In this document: in pieces, positions 17,775 through 27,009 of the stretch
How positions within the stretch are numbered: position 1 is the stretch's first letter
Layout of the letters: each line of letters opens with the position of its first letter
Assembly (NCBI GenBank): GCA_013289835.1
Contig: JABCZG010000008.1
Coordinates: 62,001-126,000 of the forward strand
Source: Acidobacteriota bacterium
Lineage (GTDB): Bacteria > Acidobacteriota > Terriglobia > Acidiferrales > UBA7541
Length of the DNA stretch: 64,000 nt
Direction of reading: 5' to 3'
Made by a program: the position numbers and the translations under genes
Notes under the pieces: generated by a model
The model's input: only the letters and a program-made list of their open reading frames with translations
What the model was told of the DNA's origin: nothing
Database searches by the model: none

Positions 17775-18748
17775 CTCCGTTCGACGACAATCCGCTGAGC
17801 CAACCGGATCCGAATTTGGATGCGCGCCCCTCGTCTACACAGCAGAGCGAAACTGTGTCAACCGAACCCGTCGCGGGAGACCCCTTTGCCTGCGCTGCGG
17901 CGTCTCCCGCTGCCAAGCTCCGATCGTATCTGCCCGAAGATCTGCGCATTTCCTGGTCATGGCCGCATCTCTTGACCTTTCTCGTTTTCGGGTTCGGGAG
18001 TTTGCTGATCGTGCAGCTTGGCGGCGTCCTGCTGCTCTCCGCCAACAAGCACCTCAGCCAGAAGCAGCTCCAGCAAATGATTGAGTCCAAGCCGCAATTT
18101 CTGGTGGGAACTAATGTGCTCTGGTACGCGCTGCTTTTTCTTTTTCTCTATATGACGCTGGCGGTTTTGCGCGGTTCGCCCTTCTGGCGCTCGCTCGGCT
18201 GGAAAAAACTCAATGCCGACCCGGCAGCGGGAAAGGGCCAGCCCTGGATGTATTTCATTTCGGGCTGCGGCCTGGCGATTTTTGTGGCCATCGCCAGCGC
18301 GGGCGTCAAGGACGCGGACCACACTCCTATACAAGAATTTTTCAAAAATCGTACCGGCGCCTTTTTGCTGATGGCAATGGCCGTATTCATCGCACCGCTT
18401 GTCGAAGAAACGGTTTTTCGCGGCTATCTTTATCCACTTTTTGCCAGCAAGATTTCGGGGCTGGCGGAAATCTTCGGCATTGATCCGCTCGCGGCGATTC
18501 GTGTTGGCACTGCTGCGGGAATTTTCATCACTGGCGTCTTGTTCGGCCTGATGCACGCGCCGCAGCTTGGATGGACGTGGGGGCTCGTCAGCCTGCTGAT
18601 TCTTGTGGGTGTGATTTTCACGTTTGCGCGGGCGCACACCGGCACGGTGGTGGCCAGTTTTCTGCTGCACCTCGGGTACAACTCCATGATTGCGGTCACT
18701 TCGATCATTGCCACCAAGGGTTTCACGCACATGCCTCCCGGCAAATGA
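17771..18748 (+). CDS. CPBP family intramembrane metalloprotease
   Basis: A 325-residue membrane protein of the CAAX-protease / bacteriocin-processing (Abi/CPBP) family. Family motifs are present in order: EETVFRGYLYP (EExxxR), FGLMHAPQLG (FxxxH) and a late HLGYNS. About eight hydrophobic segments follow a 60-residue Ser/Pro/Asp-rich cytoplasmic N-terminus. Substrate unknown. Its start overlaps the stop of the deoxyhypusine-synthase-like gene (ATGA), so the two are co-translated. Confidence 0.87.
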   Translation: MTPFDDNPLSQPDPNLDARPSSTQQSETVSTEPVAGDPFACAAASPAAKLRSYLPEDLRISWSWPHLLTFLVFGFGSLLIVQLGGVLLLSANKHLSQKQLQQMIESKPQFLVGTNVLWYALLFLFLYMTLAVLRGSPFWRSLGWKKLNADPAAGKGQPWMYFISGCGLAIFVAIASAGVKDADHTPIQEFFKNRTGAFLLMAMAVFIAPLVEETVFRGYLYPLFASKISGLAEIFGIDPLAAIRVGTAAGIFITGVLFGLMHAPQLGWTWGLVSLLILVGVIFTFARAHTGTVVASFLLHLGYNSMIAVTSIIATKGFTHMPPGK

Positions 18749-18820
18749 GCGATTCGTTTTCTTCGCGCGCTCCCGTTACAATAGAAGATCGCGCTTTGGA
18801 TTTGCGAGGATTGTGAACGC

Positions 18821-19885
18821 ATGTATGTAGCTCAACCGATTGAGTGGACTGACCGTGGCGTGGTGATTCTCGACCAGCGGCTGCTTCCCGCTGAGGAAAT
18901 CTCCTACACGTATACCGATTATCGCGACGTAGCTAAGGCCATCCGCGAGATGGTGATTCGTGGTGCGCCGGCGATCGGCGTTGCGGCCGCGATGGGTGCG
19001 GCTCTCGGTGTTCTGCATTCCTCGGCGAGGTCCGTTGATGCTTTAGCCGCAGAGTTCGGGGAGATTTGCGGTACGCTCGCCAAAACTCGTCCGACTGCGG
19101 TTGATCTTTTCTGGGCCCTCGAGCGGATGAAAAAGCGCTTCACGGAATTGACGGGGCATAGCTCGGACCTTGTGAAGATCAAGCAAGGCATGGTGGAAGA
19201 GGCGCAGCAGGTGCATCTCGAAAAGCGCGCGATCGATGAAGCCATCGGCCGCTTCGGCGCGGAATTCATGCCGCGTGAAGGCCACGTGATGACGCAGTGC
19301 AACGCCGGCGCGCTTGCCACCGCGGGCATTGGCACGGCGCTGGGCGTGATCCGCGTGGCGTTCGAACAGGGGAAAAAGCTCCACGTGTTCGTGCCCGAAA
19401 CGCGGCCCTATCTGCAGGGCGCGCGGCTGACCGCGTGGGAGCTGCACAAAGGCGGCATCCCGCTCACGCTCATTACCGACAACATGGTGGGCCACTTCTT
19501 AAAGACTGCGAACGTCGGCGCCATTGTTACCGGCGCGGACCGCATCGCCGCCAACGGCGACACCGCGAACAAAATCGGCACGTATCAAATCGCCGTGCTG
19601 GCGAGAGAGCACAATGTCCCCTTCTATATTGCCGCGCCGATTTCTACGTTCGATCTTTCCATTCCTGATGGAGATCACATTCCTATCGAGGAACGCGCTG
19701 CATCGGAAGTCACGCATCTGCAAGGCGTGCGCATCGCGCCGGATGTTCACGCCGCGCATCCTGCGTTCGACGTGACTCCCGCGCGCTTTATCGCCGCCAT
19801 CTTCACGGAACGAGGCGTTGCTCGCGCCCCGTACACCGATTCGCTTCGGGCCCTTGCCTCTCCCGCGCAGGCCGTCAAAGTTTAG
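18821..19885 (+). CDS. mtnA: S-methyl-5-thioribose-1-phosphate isomerase
   Basis: Isomerase of the methionine salvage pathway, converting methylthioribose-1-phosphate to methylthioribulose-1-phosphate. The sequence holds RGAPAIG (residues 47-53), the catalytic Cys C160 in TQCNAG and the catalytic Asp D240 in TGADRIAANGDTANKIGTY, at the positions known for the Bacillus enzyme. Length 354, normal. No other salvage gene is adjacent. Confidence 0.95.
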   Translation: MYVAQPIEWTDRGVVILDQRLLPAEEISYTYTDYRDVAKAIREMVIRGAPAIGVAAAMGAALGVLHSSARSVDALAAEFGEICGTLAKTRPTAVDLFWALERMKKRFTELTGHSSDLVKIKQGMVEEAQQVHLEKRAIDEAIGRFGAEFMPREGHVMTQCNAGALATAGIGTALGVIRVAFEQGKKLHVFVPETRPYLQGARLTAWELHKGGIPLTLITDNMVGHFLKTANVGAIVTGADRIAANGDTANKIGTYQIAVLAREHNVPFYIAAPISTFDLSIPDGDHIPIEERAASEVTHLQGVRIAPDVHAAHPAFDVTPARFIAAIFTERGVARAPYTDSLRALASPAQAVKV

Positions 19886-19921
19886 CGTCGGATACTATTC
19901 TCCTGCGTCTATAGGAGCGTG

Positions 19922-21352
19922 ATGAAAACAAAACGACGTTGCGTCGGATCCATTGTTGTCATATTTCTTGCAGCCGCGCTCGTCTGCGCAGCGCAAGCGC
20001 AGTTTCCGGATACGTTCGCTGCTCGACAATTCTCCGCGTGGCTGGACGCGTTCAATAGCGGCAACCGCGCGGTTCTGCTCCAATTCTTACAGACGTATCG
20101 CCCATCGAGTGTTGCGCACATTAATGACGAGGTGGGATTCCGCGAGCAGACGGGTGGATTCGACTTCAAGAAGACGGAAGAGTCCACGCCGACGCATTTC
20201 ACCGGCATCGTCAAGGAGCGGCGCTCGGATCAATTTGCGCGATTTGTGATTGACGTTGAGGCGGCCGAGCCGCATCGCATCACTAATTTTAATTTGCTGG
20301 CGATTCCTGCGCCGGCCGAATTTGCTATTCCGCGGGTGAGTCAAGACGCGGCCCTCGCTGCGCTTCACACCGAACTGGAGAAGGCCGCGGCGAGCGATCT
20401 CTTTTCCGGTACGGTCCTCATCGCAAAGGACGGCAAGTCTGTTTTCACGGCGGCCTACGGTTTGGCCGACCGCGAAAAGAAAATTCCCAATAAACTGGAC
20501 ACTCGCTTTCGCATCGGTTCGATGAACAAGATGATTACTGCCGTCGCCGTGCTGCAACTTGCGCAAGCGGGGAAGATCAAACTCAGCGATCCGGTTGGGA
20601 AATATCTCACCGACTATCCGAATACGGGAGTGGCTACAAAAGTCACCATCCATCATCTCTTGACGCACACTGGCGGCACCGGCGATTTCTTCGGACCGCA
20701 GTTTGATGCTCATCGTCTCGAACTCCGCACCTTGCAGGATTACATCAAGATGTACGGCAGCCGTGGAGTTGCGTTTGAGCCGGGCAGCCGCTGGGAGTAC
20801 AGCAACTATGGATTTTTGCTGCTCGGCGTACTGGTCGAAAAAGTTTCCGGGCAGAGCTACTACGATTATGTCGCCGAGCATGTGTACAAGCCTGCCGGAA
20901 TGACTTCCACCGGATCGCTGCCGGAAGAACAAAACGTGCCGGATCGTTCCGTGGGCTATACGAAATTTGGCGGTGGCGATGCGTTGAAACCAAACACGAA
21001 TACGTTGCCGTATCGCGGAACGTCTGCGGGCGGCGGCTATTCGACTGTAGAGGATTTACTGCGTTTCGCGAATGCGATTCAGAATCACAAATTGCTGGAT
21101 GCGGAGCACACGGAATTGCTGACCACCGGCAAAGTGGATACGCCGAATGGCGGCAAGTACGCTTACGGGTTCGCTGATCAATCGGCCGGCGGCGTTCGCT
21201 GCTTTGGACATGGTGGCGGGGCGCCGGGAATGAACGGCGACCTGCGGATTTGTCCGCAATCGGGGTACGTCATCGCGGTGCTTGCCAATCTCGACCCGCC
21301 GGCAGCGCAGCGCATTGCGGATTTTGCTGCCAATCGTCTCCCTGAAAAGTAG
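19922..21352 (+). CDS. Secreted serine hydrolase, beta-lactamase class C / penicillin-binding family
   Basis: A 476-residue exported protein: signal peptide (residues 1-26, ending AQA), an N-terminal domain of about 110 residues that resembles a small alpha/beta accessory module, then a class C beta-lactamase-like domain. The catalytic motifs are S200-M-N-K203 (SxxK), Y293-S-N295 (YxN) and GHGGGAPG (HxG type). Such proteins are esterases, D-aminopeptidases or peptidases more often than true beta-lactamases. ATG 19922 follows TAGGAG. Confidence 0.87.
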   Translation: MKTKRRCVGSIVVIFLAAALVCAAQAQFPDTFAARQFSAWLDAFNSGNRAVLLQFLQTYRPSSVAHINDEVGFREQTGGFDFKKTEESTPTHFTGIVKERRSDQFARFVIDVEAAEPHRITNFNLLAIPAPAEFAIPRVSQDAALAALHTELEKAAASDLFSGTVLIAKDGKSVFTAAYGLADREKKIPNKLDTRFRIGSMNKMITAVAVLQLAQAGKIKLSDPVGKYLTDYPNTGVATKVTIHHLLTHTGGTGDFFGPQFDAHRLELRTLQDYIKMYGSRGVAFEPGSRWEYSNYGFLLLGVLVEKVSGQSYYDYVAEHVYKPAGMTSTGSLPEEQNVPDRSVGYTKFGGGDALKPNTNTLPYRGTSAGGGYSTVEDLLRFANAIQNHKLLDAEHTELLTTGKVDTPNGGKYAYGFADQSAGGVRCFGHGGGAPGMNGDLRICPQSGYVIAVLANLDPPAAQRIADFAANRLPEK

Positions 21353-21433
21353 GACATCTTAGACAAGAAACATACACCTGGGCAGACTCCCTCAATTCAT
21401 CAAGATCCGCGCACTTGGTGTTCAGACGACATT

Positions 21434-21826
21434 TTACGCGGGGCGGATCACCATGACGGTTCGGCCCCGGCGGCTGAACGAGGCGAAGAATGCGAGAATT
21501 TGTTTCCAGGGGAAATATTTTTTGTTAAGCAACTGCGTGCCGTAATCGGCTTCGACGCCGGTCACGATTTCAACGCGTGCGTCCAGCCATTCGCCGATGA
21601 CGCGGCCGCGCATGTCGCAGGGAGCGACTCGAACGCGGGGATTGTTGCGGATGCGCTTCACTTTTCCGGAAACGCCGATGGTGTAGACGTAGAGTTTGGC
21701 GTCGTTCGAATCGAGTTTCGACGAGGGATCGGGCGCAAACCACACGGGTGTTTTCACGCCGTCGCCGCTCTTTTTGAACGTCTCGAGGCTGAGATACTTT
21801 TGCCCCGCAAAGACCGCAAATCCCAT
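21434..21826 (-). CDS. PPOX-class F420-dependent oxidoreductase
   Basis: A 130-residue split-barrel flavin/F420-binding protein. QKYLSLETFKKSGDGVKTPVWFA and GKVKRIRNNPRVRVAPCD are typical of the Rv2061-like branch of the pyridoxamine-phosphate-oxidase superfamily, which uses deazaflavin F420. If F420 is really used, the LLM enzyme at 10078 may share it; no F420 biosynthesis gene is in the window. The start at 21826 begins the conserved domain; the open frame extends upstream to 21937, but that stretch has no domain features. Confidence 0.78.
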   Translation of the reverse strand: MGFAVFAGQKYLSLETFKKSGDGVKTPVWFAPDPSSKLDSNDAKLYVYTIGVSGKVKRIRNNPRVRVAPCDMRGRVIGEWLDARVEIVTGVEADYGTQLLNKKYFPWKQILAFFASFSRRGRTVMVIRPA

Positions 21827-21895
21827 GGCATTGCTCCTGCCGCCGCCTAATTCACAACGGTCATTCGATGCACGCCATTCTACATGGGTCACAAA

Positions 21896-21932
21896 GCAAA
21901 GGGCGTCCCGGGGTGGCCGAAACGCCCTTTGC
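21896..21932 (-). terminator. Hairpin GCAAAGGGCGT / ACGCCCTTTGC
   Basis: Perfect 11-bp arms (21896-21906 and 21922-21932) downstream of the secreted protein at 21953, with a modest T-rich run on the minus strand. Probably an intrinsic terminator for that gene. Confidence 0.55.
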
Positions 21933-21952
21933 ACCACTTCTGAAAAAGTTCT

Positions 21953-22471
21953 CTACTTCGTGCGTACGTAGACTACGTCTTCCGTAAAGGCGTCTTTCTG
22001 ATCTTTGCGGAAAGTCCAGGTGGTTTTGAAATGATCGTTGTCGAGGAAGGTGTAGGTGGCGTGATGCATGTATCCGGCATCGGCGTTCTTCAGGTTCGAA
22101 ATACTCACCAATTCGAACGTCAGCGTTTTAGCCTCGGGCGCGTAGGTTCCTTTCATCGTGGGCTGGTTGCCAGCCATGCAGTAGTGGGTGAGCTTAATCT
22201 GGTCGCCGTCGAGGTAATAGAGCGTGGTCATCTCGACGGGTTTGCCGTCTTGCACCATGTGAAACTTTTCGAGGACGGCGGTGCCGCCGGACGTTAGTTC
22301 GAGATCCAGAGTGGCTTTGTCCATGTTGGTTTTGCCGGTTTCCCAGTGGCCGACGAGTGATTTCAGTTTTTCAAAGGCTTCCGCTCCGCTGCCGGTCCCT
22401 GCGTTCGCGCTCGCGGCCGTGAGTCCCAAGCCCAATGCCAACACGACGAAAATATTCTTCAAGCCTTTCAT
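21953..22471 (-). CDS. Secreted DUF1579-like protein
   Basis: A 172-residue exported protein: signal peptide (to about residue 24, ANA), then FEKLKSLVGHWETGKTN, the opening seen in DUF1579/THAP4-like beta-barrel proteins that bind small ligands. No catalytic motif. The start is supported by AGGAGAACG upstream (minus strand, 22477-22485). Neighbouring small membrane and VOC genes are on the same strand. Confidence 0.7.
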   Translation of the reverse strand: MKGLKNIFVVLALGLGLTAASANAGTGSGAEAFEKLKSLVGHWETGKTNMDKATLDLELTSGGTAVLEKFHMVQDGKPVEMTTLYYLDGDQIKLTHYCMAGNQPTMKGTYAPEAKTLTFELVSISNLKNADAGYMHHATYTFLDNDHFKTTWTFRKDQKDAFTEDVVYVRTK

Positions 22472-22535
22472 TGCTCGTTCTCCTTTCAGGAATGCTTCAA
22501 TTTAAAACAAATTCAACTCACACGAAAACTAGAGA

Positions 22536-22901
22536 CTAACGAATCGCTGTCGCAGGATCGGCGGACCTTCCGAAGCGCTGGGTGGCGAATCCCACGACTA
22601 CGCCGAGGAGCATCCCAGGAAGCAAAATGTCCCAGAACAACGCCATCCCCGCGCGCAGGATGACAAGCAGGCTCAACGCGGCTGCGATACCCGTACCCGC
22701 AAGAATGCCCAGCGTCATCGAGTGGACTCGCTGCGACACATAACCTGTCGCGAGTCCCGCAAGCAATCCTTTCAAGAGCGAGAAGGTGATCACGCTCCCC
22801 ATCACCGGAGCGAGCGACGGTTCGAAGAAGCCGCTCAGGCCGTCGAGAAGACCCAGCGTTCCTCCGACCGCGAGTCCCAGCATGGGTTTCGTCAAGGTCA
22901 T
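22536..22901 (-). CDS. Small four-helix membrane protein, paralogue of 23362-23718
   Basis: A 121-residue protein with four hydrophobic helices rich in Gly/Ala/Leu. It aligns end to end with the protein at 23362-23718: both open with a glycine-rich GLLDG or GAIDG helix, have a KGL(I/L)AGxAxG turn, a GI(L/F)xG helix and close with GxxVGxATQ(R/K)(F/Y)G. No known function. The two copies flank a VOC-family gene and were probably produced by local duplication. Confidence 0.75.
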   Translation of the reverse strand: MTLTKPMLGLAVGGTLGLLDGLSGFFEPSLAPVMGSVITFSLLKGLLAGLATGYVSQRVHSMTLGILAGTGIAAALSLLVILRAGMALFWDILLPGMLLGVVVGFATQRFGRSADPATAIR

Positions 22902-22941
22902 TGCTTTTTCCTACGAAAGTGCTCGGCAAACCGTGTTGCCT

Positions 22942-23307
22942 TCACTTGGCATTCTGGTCAGGCTGCATCACGCCGAAAAGATTCCCTTCCGTGTCCGTCA
23001 GGTAAGCGAAATAGCCCACCGTCGGGATCGGTGTCTTGGGCATCACCAATTTTCCGCCGGCCTTGGTCACCGCGTCCACTGCGCCGTCCACCGACTCTAC
23101 GCCGATGGTGTTGGTCGTGTTCTTGACCGTCGTATTTTTCACCAAGCCGCCGTTGATTCCGGGCGCGCCGTCCGCCCCGGTGGTCACCATCCAATACTCC
23201 ATGGGGCCGGGCCATTTTTCGATCTTCCATCCAAACGCTTTTTTGTAAAACGCGGCGGCGCGTTCCGGATCGGTTGCGGGTATTTCAAAATGGACGACTC
23301 GAGACAT
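22942..23307 (-). CDS. VOC family protein (glyoxalase/bleomycin-resistance fold)
   Basis: A 121-residue vicinal-oxygen-chelate fold protein. VHFEIPATDPERAAAFYKKAFGWKIEKW is the standard opening, and FAYLTDTEGNLFGVMQ is the closing strand with the metal-ligand Glu. H6 and E114-like residues could bind a metal. Substrate unknown. A TCAGGAGGAGAAGC-like ribosome site precedes the start on the minus strand. Confidence 0.85.
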   Translation of the reverse strand: MSRVVHFEIPATDPERAAAFYKKAFGWKIEKWPGPMEYWMVTTGADGAPGINGGLVKNTTVKNTTNTIGVESVDGAVDAVTKAGGKLVMPKTPIPTVGYFAYLTDTEGNLFGVMQPDQNAK

Positions 23308-23361
23308 GCTTCTCCTCCTGATTTGTACTCACAAAAGTTTTGTTGATTCCTTGAGCCGGTA

Positions 23362-23718
23362 TCAGCGCGTCGCGGGCGCGGCAGTGGAAGTGGCGCCGTA
23401 CTTCTGCGTGGCGTAGCCAACGATCATCCCTACGATGCTGCCCGGCAGAATGATCTCGAAATAATAGCCGTGCTGCATATATGCCACCAGAAACGCGAGC
23501 ACAAAGCCGACGGCCAGGCCGAAGAGAATGCCGAGCGGCACGGAATTCACTTTGCGCGCGAAGATTCCCGCGGCAACGCCGGCAATGAGACCCTTAACCG
23601 TCGACCCGACAATAATGCCGGCGAGCTGAGCGCGAACTGCGGGCGTAAACCATGCGGTCCCGCCATCGATCGCTCCCAGCAACGCCCCGAGCAAAAGGCC
23701 CAGCAGCACTTTATTCAT
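23362..23718 (-). CDS. Small four-helix membrane protein, paralogue of 22536-22901
   Basis: A 118-residue membrane protein with four helices, the second member of the local paralogue pair. The ACG GAGGAATGTC ribosome site precedes the ATG at 23718 on the minus strand. No recognised function. Confidence 0.75.
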   Translation of the reverse strand: MNKVLLGLLLGALLGAIDGGTAWFTPAVRAQLAGIIVGSTVKGLIAGVAAGIFARKVNSVPLGILFGLAVGFVLAFLVAYMQHGYYFEIILPGSIVGMIVGYATQKYGATSTAAPATR

Positions 23719-23787
23719 GACATTCCTCCGTGGCGGTCCGTTTTCGTTCTACCGTTCTTTACAACAGTTGTTCGAAATCCTTTAGAT

Positions 23788-24825
23788 CTATCTGCGCATA
23801 AAAAGCAGAAGCAAAACCCGCATGGCCAAGTAGGCTGCAATCAAGAGGATAAAGAAGCGGTAGCGACGGTAGAAGCGCGCAGTTTTCTCGAGAATCGACT
23901 CCGGATGCGCCCCCACGGCCAGTCCGTCGAGGTAGCGCGAGACGTCCAGGGCGAGTTCTTGAACGTTTGGGTAACGCTCCCTTGGAGCGGCGATTGTCGC
24001 TTTAGTGCAGATGGCTTCCAGGGATTTGTCGGGAAATCTCGGCACGGAAGCAGCAGACTTTTCCGATTGCCCGATGAGCATAAAACGCAGCAAGGCGCCG
24101 AGCGAATAGATGTCGCTGCGAACGTCCAGAAGTTCCACGTCGCCGCGCGCTTGTTCCGGGGACATGTAGCCGGGAGTGCCCATCACGGTGCCGTGTTCGG
24201 TTACTACAGAAATCTCCTTGGAATCGTTCGAATCGGCAGATTGTCTGGGCTTTTCGAAAACCGTCGCGTCCGGATCGTCTGTGCTTGCGGCGTTTGAATC
24301 TTTTCCGCGCACGAGTTTGGCGAGGCCCCAGTCCATTACCAGGACTTCGCCGAAGGGGCCGACCATGATGTTCGCGGGCTTCAGGTCGCGGTGGAGCACG
24401 CCGCGTGCGTGGGCGAAACCAACGGCGTCACAGATTCGCAGAAAAAGCCGGAGCCGGTCTGGCGCTGAATTCACTTTCTCGATGAATTTGTCCAGGCGCT
24501 GCCCTTCGACAAATTTCATGGTGTAGAAGACACGGCCATCCGCCAGCGTTCCGACGTCGTGCACGGGGACGATTCCGGGATGTTCAAGCCTGGCGAGGAC
24601 GCGCGCTTCACGAAGCAGGCGGTTGGCGAGATCGCCTTCGGTTCCGGGGACGTCGAGGACTTTGAGGGCGACACGGCGCTGGAGCTTTTCGTCTTCAGCG
24701 GCGTAGACCACGCCCATGCCGCCGCGGGCGACGCGCTCGAGCAAGCGGTAGCGCGTGCCGGAGAGATCTGGGAGATCAGCGCCGTCGCGCAAGCGCTCGA
24801 GCGCGCTGTCCGAAAGAAATTTCAT
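23788..24825 (-). CDS. Transmembrane Ser/Thr protein kinase
   Basis: Hanks-type kinase of 345 residues. The glycine loop is ARGGMGVVY, the ATP-binding Lys K55 (VALKVL), the catalytic loop HRDLKPAN with D147, and a DWG (165-167) in place of DFG, a common bacterial variant. GTPGYMSPEQ is the activation-segment end. One transmembrane helix at the very C-terminus (about 322-341) leaves only a few residues outside, so there is no sensor domain. Its start overlaps the sigma factor stop by 4 nt, so the two are co-translated and probably function together. Confidence 0.92.
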   Translation of the reverse strand: MKFLSDSALERLRDGADLPDLSGTRYRLLERVARGGMGVVYAAEDEKLQRRVALKVLDVPGTEGDLANRLLREARVLARLEHPGIVPVHDVGTLADGRVFYTMKFVEGQRLDKFIEKVNSAPDRLRLFLRICDAVGFAHARGVLHRDLKPANIMVGPFGEVLVMDWGLAKLVRGKDSNAASTDDPDATVFEKPRQSADSNDSKEISVVTEHGTVMGTPGYMSPEQARGDVELLDVRSDIYSLGALLRFMLIGQSEKSAASVPRFPDKSLEAICTKATIAAPRERYPNVQELALDVSRYLDGLAVGAHPESILEKTARFYRRYRFFILLIAAYLAMRVLLLLFMRR

Positions 24826-25592
24826 TTCGCATCCCAGCCGAATGCGGCGCGGGCCTCACGCTGGAATTCTTCTTCGCTGCCGCAGAGCTCGCGCAGGCGG
24901 TCGAGTGCGAGCCTTCGAAACTCGCGGCGCGCCCACGCCAGAGCGTTGGTCACGTCGGTGACCGGGATTCCATATTCCGCGGCGAGCTGATCGTAGGAGA
25001 TCTTTTCGTCGCCTTCCAGGTCGTAGGCTTCAAAAAGGTGGAAGGTCCTCGTCCTCTCGCGTTCCTCGCACAGGTTCCGGAGATCTTCGACGGCAAGGGA
25101 GAAAAGGCTGCGCACCCACTCTTTTTCGAAAAATTCTTCGAGCGATCCGGGCGAAGGAATGGAGGCTGGATCTATTGCGGCTCCGACCAATTCTTCTTCC
25201 GCGGCAGAAAAATCCAGCGCTACGTGGAGCACGTTTCCGCCACGCTTCTGGCGGCGCCCGGCTTTGTCTTGATTCATCACAAAACTATCCACGCAAAGGC
25301 GCAAGTAGGTTCGCAGGCGGCTTTTCTTGGAATCAAATTTGTCGAGGAGCTCGCGCTCCAGGAGTTCCATGAAAAAACCTTGCGTCAAATCCTGCGCATC
25401 GTTTGCGGGCCGGTTCCAACGCAGGCGGACATACTTGTAAACCGGTTTCCAGTAGGCGGCGCAGAGCGATTCGCGCGCGCTCTCGCGCTCTTCCGCGTCA
25501 ATACTGCGGACGGCTTCAATCACCGACCGCCGCGTCGGAGGAAAGCGGTCACCGCTGCGCTGTTCTTCGTCCTGTTTCATTTCGTGGCCCAT
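24822..25592 (-). CDS. ECF-type RNA polymerase sigma factor (kinase-linked)
   Basis: A 256-residue sigma-70-like protein. Region 2 holds DAQDLTQGFFMELLER, and region 4 (about 195-235) holds ISYDQLAAEYGIPVTDVTNALAWARREF. Longer than standard ECF factors (about 180-200), with an insert between the two regions, as in sigma factors found beside Hanks-type kinases in acidobacteria and planctomycetes, whose activity can be set by phosphorylation rather than an anti-sigma factor. No anti-sigma gene is adjacent, which agrees with that. ATG at 25580 is an equally possible start. Confidence 0.82.
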   Translation of the reverse strand: MGHEMKQDEEQRSGDRFPPTRRSVIEAVRSIDAEERESARESLCAAYWKPVYKYVRLRWNRPANDAQDLTQGFFMELLERELLDKFDSKKSRLRTYLRLCVDSFVMNQDKAGRRQKRGGNVLHVALDFSAAEEELVGAAIDPASIPSPGSLEEFFEKEWVRSLFSLAVEDLRNLCEERERTRTFHLFEAYDLEGDEKISYDQLAAEYGIPVTDVTNALAWARREFRRLALDRLRELCGSEEEFQREARAAFGWDAK

Positions 25593-25668
25593 TCGAACGG
25601 GACTGGGGAGTTCGAAAGGAGTCTATGCAGGATGACGTGAGCTGACAAGCGAGGATTCCGCAGTTTGA

Positions 25669-26997
25669 TTATTCGTAGCGCAGGGCTTCGACAGGGTCGA
25701 GGCGGGCGGCTTTCCAGGCGGGATAGACGCCGAAGACGATGCCGATGAGCGCGCACATGATCAGGGCAAGCGCGACCCAGAAGAGGGACAGCAGGGCGGG
25801 CATCTTGAGGGCGTAGCGCATCAGGAGTGAGATGCCGGAGCCGAGGAGGACCCCGATGATGCCGCCGACGGCGCTGAGGGTAACGGCTTCGATCAGGAAT
25901 TGCGCGAGGATGTTGCTGCGTTTTGCGCCGATGGCTTTTCGAACGCCGATCTCGCGGGTGCGCTCGGTGACGCTGACGAGCATGATATTCATGACACCGA
26001 TGCCGCCGACGATCAGGCCGACGGAGGCAACGGCGAACATTAAGATGAAAATCAAACCGCTGATTTTGTTCCAGAGATCCAGAAAATAATCGGAAGTAAA
26101 GAGCGCGAAGTCATCGGGCTTGTTATTCGAAAGACGGCGTTTGCGGCGCAAGAGGTCGCGGATTTCTTCGACGGCTTCCGCGACCTGATCCGGGTAGCGG
26201 GCCTTGGCAAAGATGACGTAGTCCTTTTGGTTGGGGTAGAGCTTGCGAAGCGTGGTTACGGGCATGTACGCGGAATTGTCTTCGGGATTCGAACCGCCGG
26301 AAATGCCTTGCCTTTGTTTTTGAAGGGTTCCGATGACGGTGAAAAGCTGGCCGTCGATGGTGACTTCCTGGCCGAGGCTGTGCTCTGGTGATTCGGGAAA
26401 CAGAATTCGCGTGGTGTCGTAGCCGAGCAAGACGACGGGAGCGCGATGCTCCGCGTCAGTATCATTGAAGAAGCGGCCGTGCTCGATCTTTAGATCGAAA
26501 ATCTCTCCGATGGACGGCTGATTCCCCTGCAGAATGACATTTTTCGCGCGGTATGCACCCCGACGCACATCCTCAGTGCCGGAGCCGAATTGCGGCTGGA
26601 AAATACGCATGGACGGGGAGGCGGCCTTGACGTGCGGGAGCCGGGCGATGTCCTCGGCCCACTCCAACTGGAGTTCTTTGCGCGTGAACCATTCGCTCGG
26701 CGGACGCGAAAGGGAAGCCCAGGGAAAACGATACGCGATAATGGTGTCCGAGCCGAGCTCGCGAATTCCGCCGAGCACGTTTTCGTTGAGGCCATTGATC
26801 ACGGCGGAAACGGTGATGACCGTGGTGATGCCGATGACGATTCCGAGGATGGTGAGCGCAGAGCGCAGTTTGTTCTTCCGCAGCGTATCCAGAGCGAGGA
26901 GCACTTCTTCCCAGAGCTTGAGGGCGCCTTCTTTTCGCATGCGGACGCGAAGCGGGAGGGCTGCAGGCCGCGGAAGTGTTTTATCGAAGGTGGCCAT
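25669..26997 (-). CDS. ABC transporter permease, MacB-like
   Basis: A 442-residue permease: an N-terminal helix (LRSALTILGIVIGITTVITV), a large periplasmic MacB-type domain, and three C-terminal helices with GGIGVMNIMLVSVTERTREIGVRKAIGAKR, the FtsX/MacB signature. It would couple to a cytosolic ATPase for export or envelope mechanotransmission. Its start lies 12 nt downstream of the stop of the related permease at 27010. No ATPase gene is adjacent. Confidence 0.88.
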   Translation of the reverse strand: MATFDKTLPRPAALPLRVRMRKEGALKLWEEVLLALDTLRKNKLRSALTILGIVIGITTVITVSAVINGLNENVLGGIRELGSDTIIAYRFPWASLSRPPSEWFTRKELQLEWAEDIARLPHVKAASPSMRIFQPQFGSGTEDVRRGAYRAKNVILQGNQPSIGEIFDLKIEHGRFFNDTDAEHRAPVVLLGYDTTRILFPESPEHSLGQEVTIDGQLFTVIGTLQKQRQGISGGSNPEDNSAYMPVTTLRKLYPNQKDYVIFAKARYPDQVAEAVEEIRDLLRRKRRLSNNKPDDFALFTSDYFLDLWNKISGLIFILMFAVASVGLIVGGIGVMNIMLVSVTERTREIGVRKAIGAKRSNILAQFLIEAVTLSAVGGIIGVLLGSGISLLMRYALKMPALLSLFWVALALIMCALIGIVFGVYPAWKAARLDPVEALRYE

Positions 26998-27009
26998 TCG
27001 TCTGTTCTC

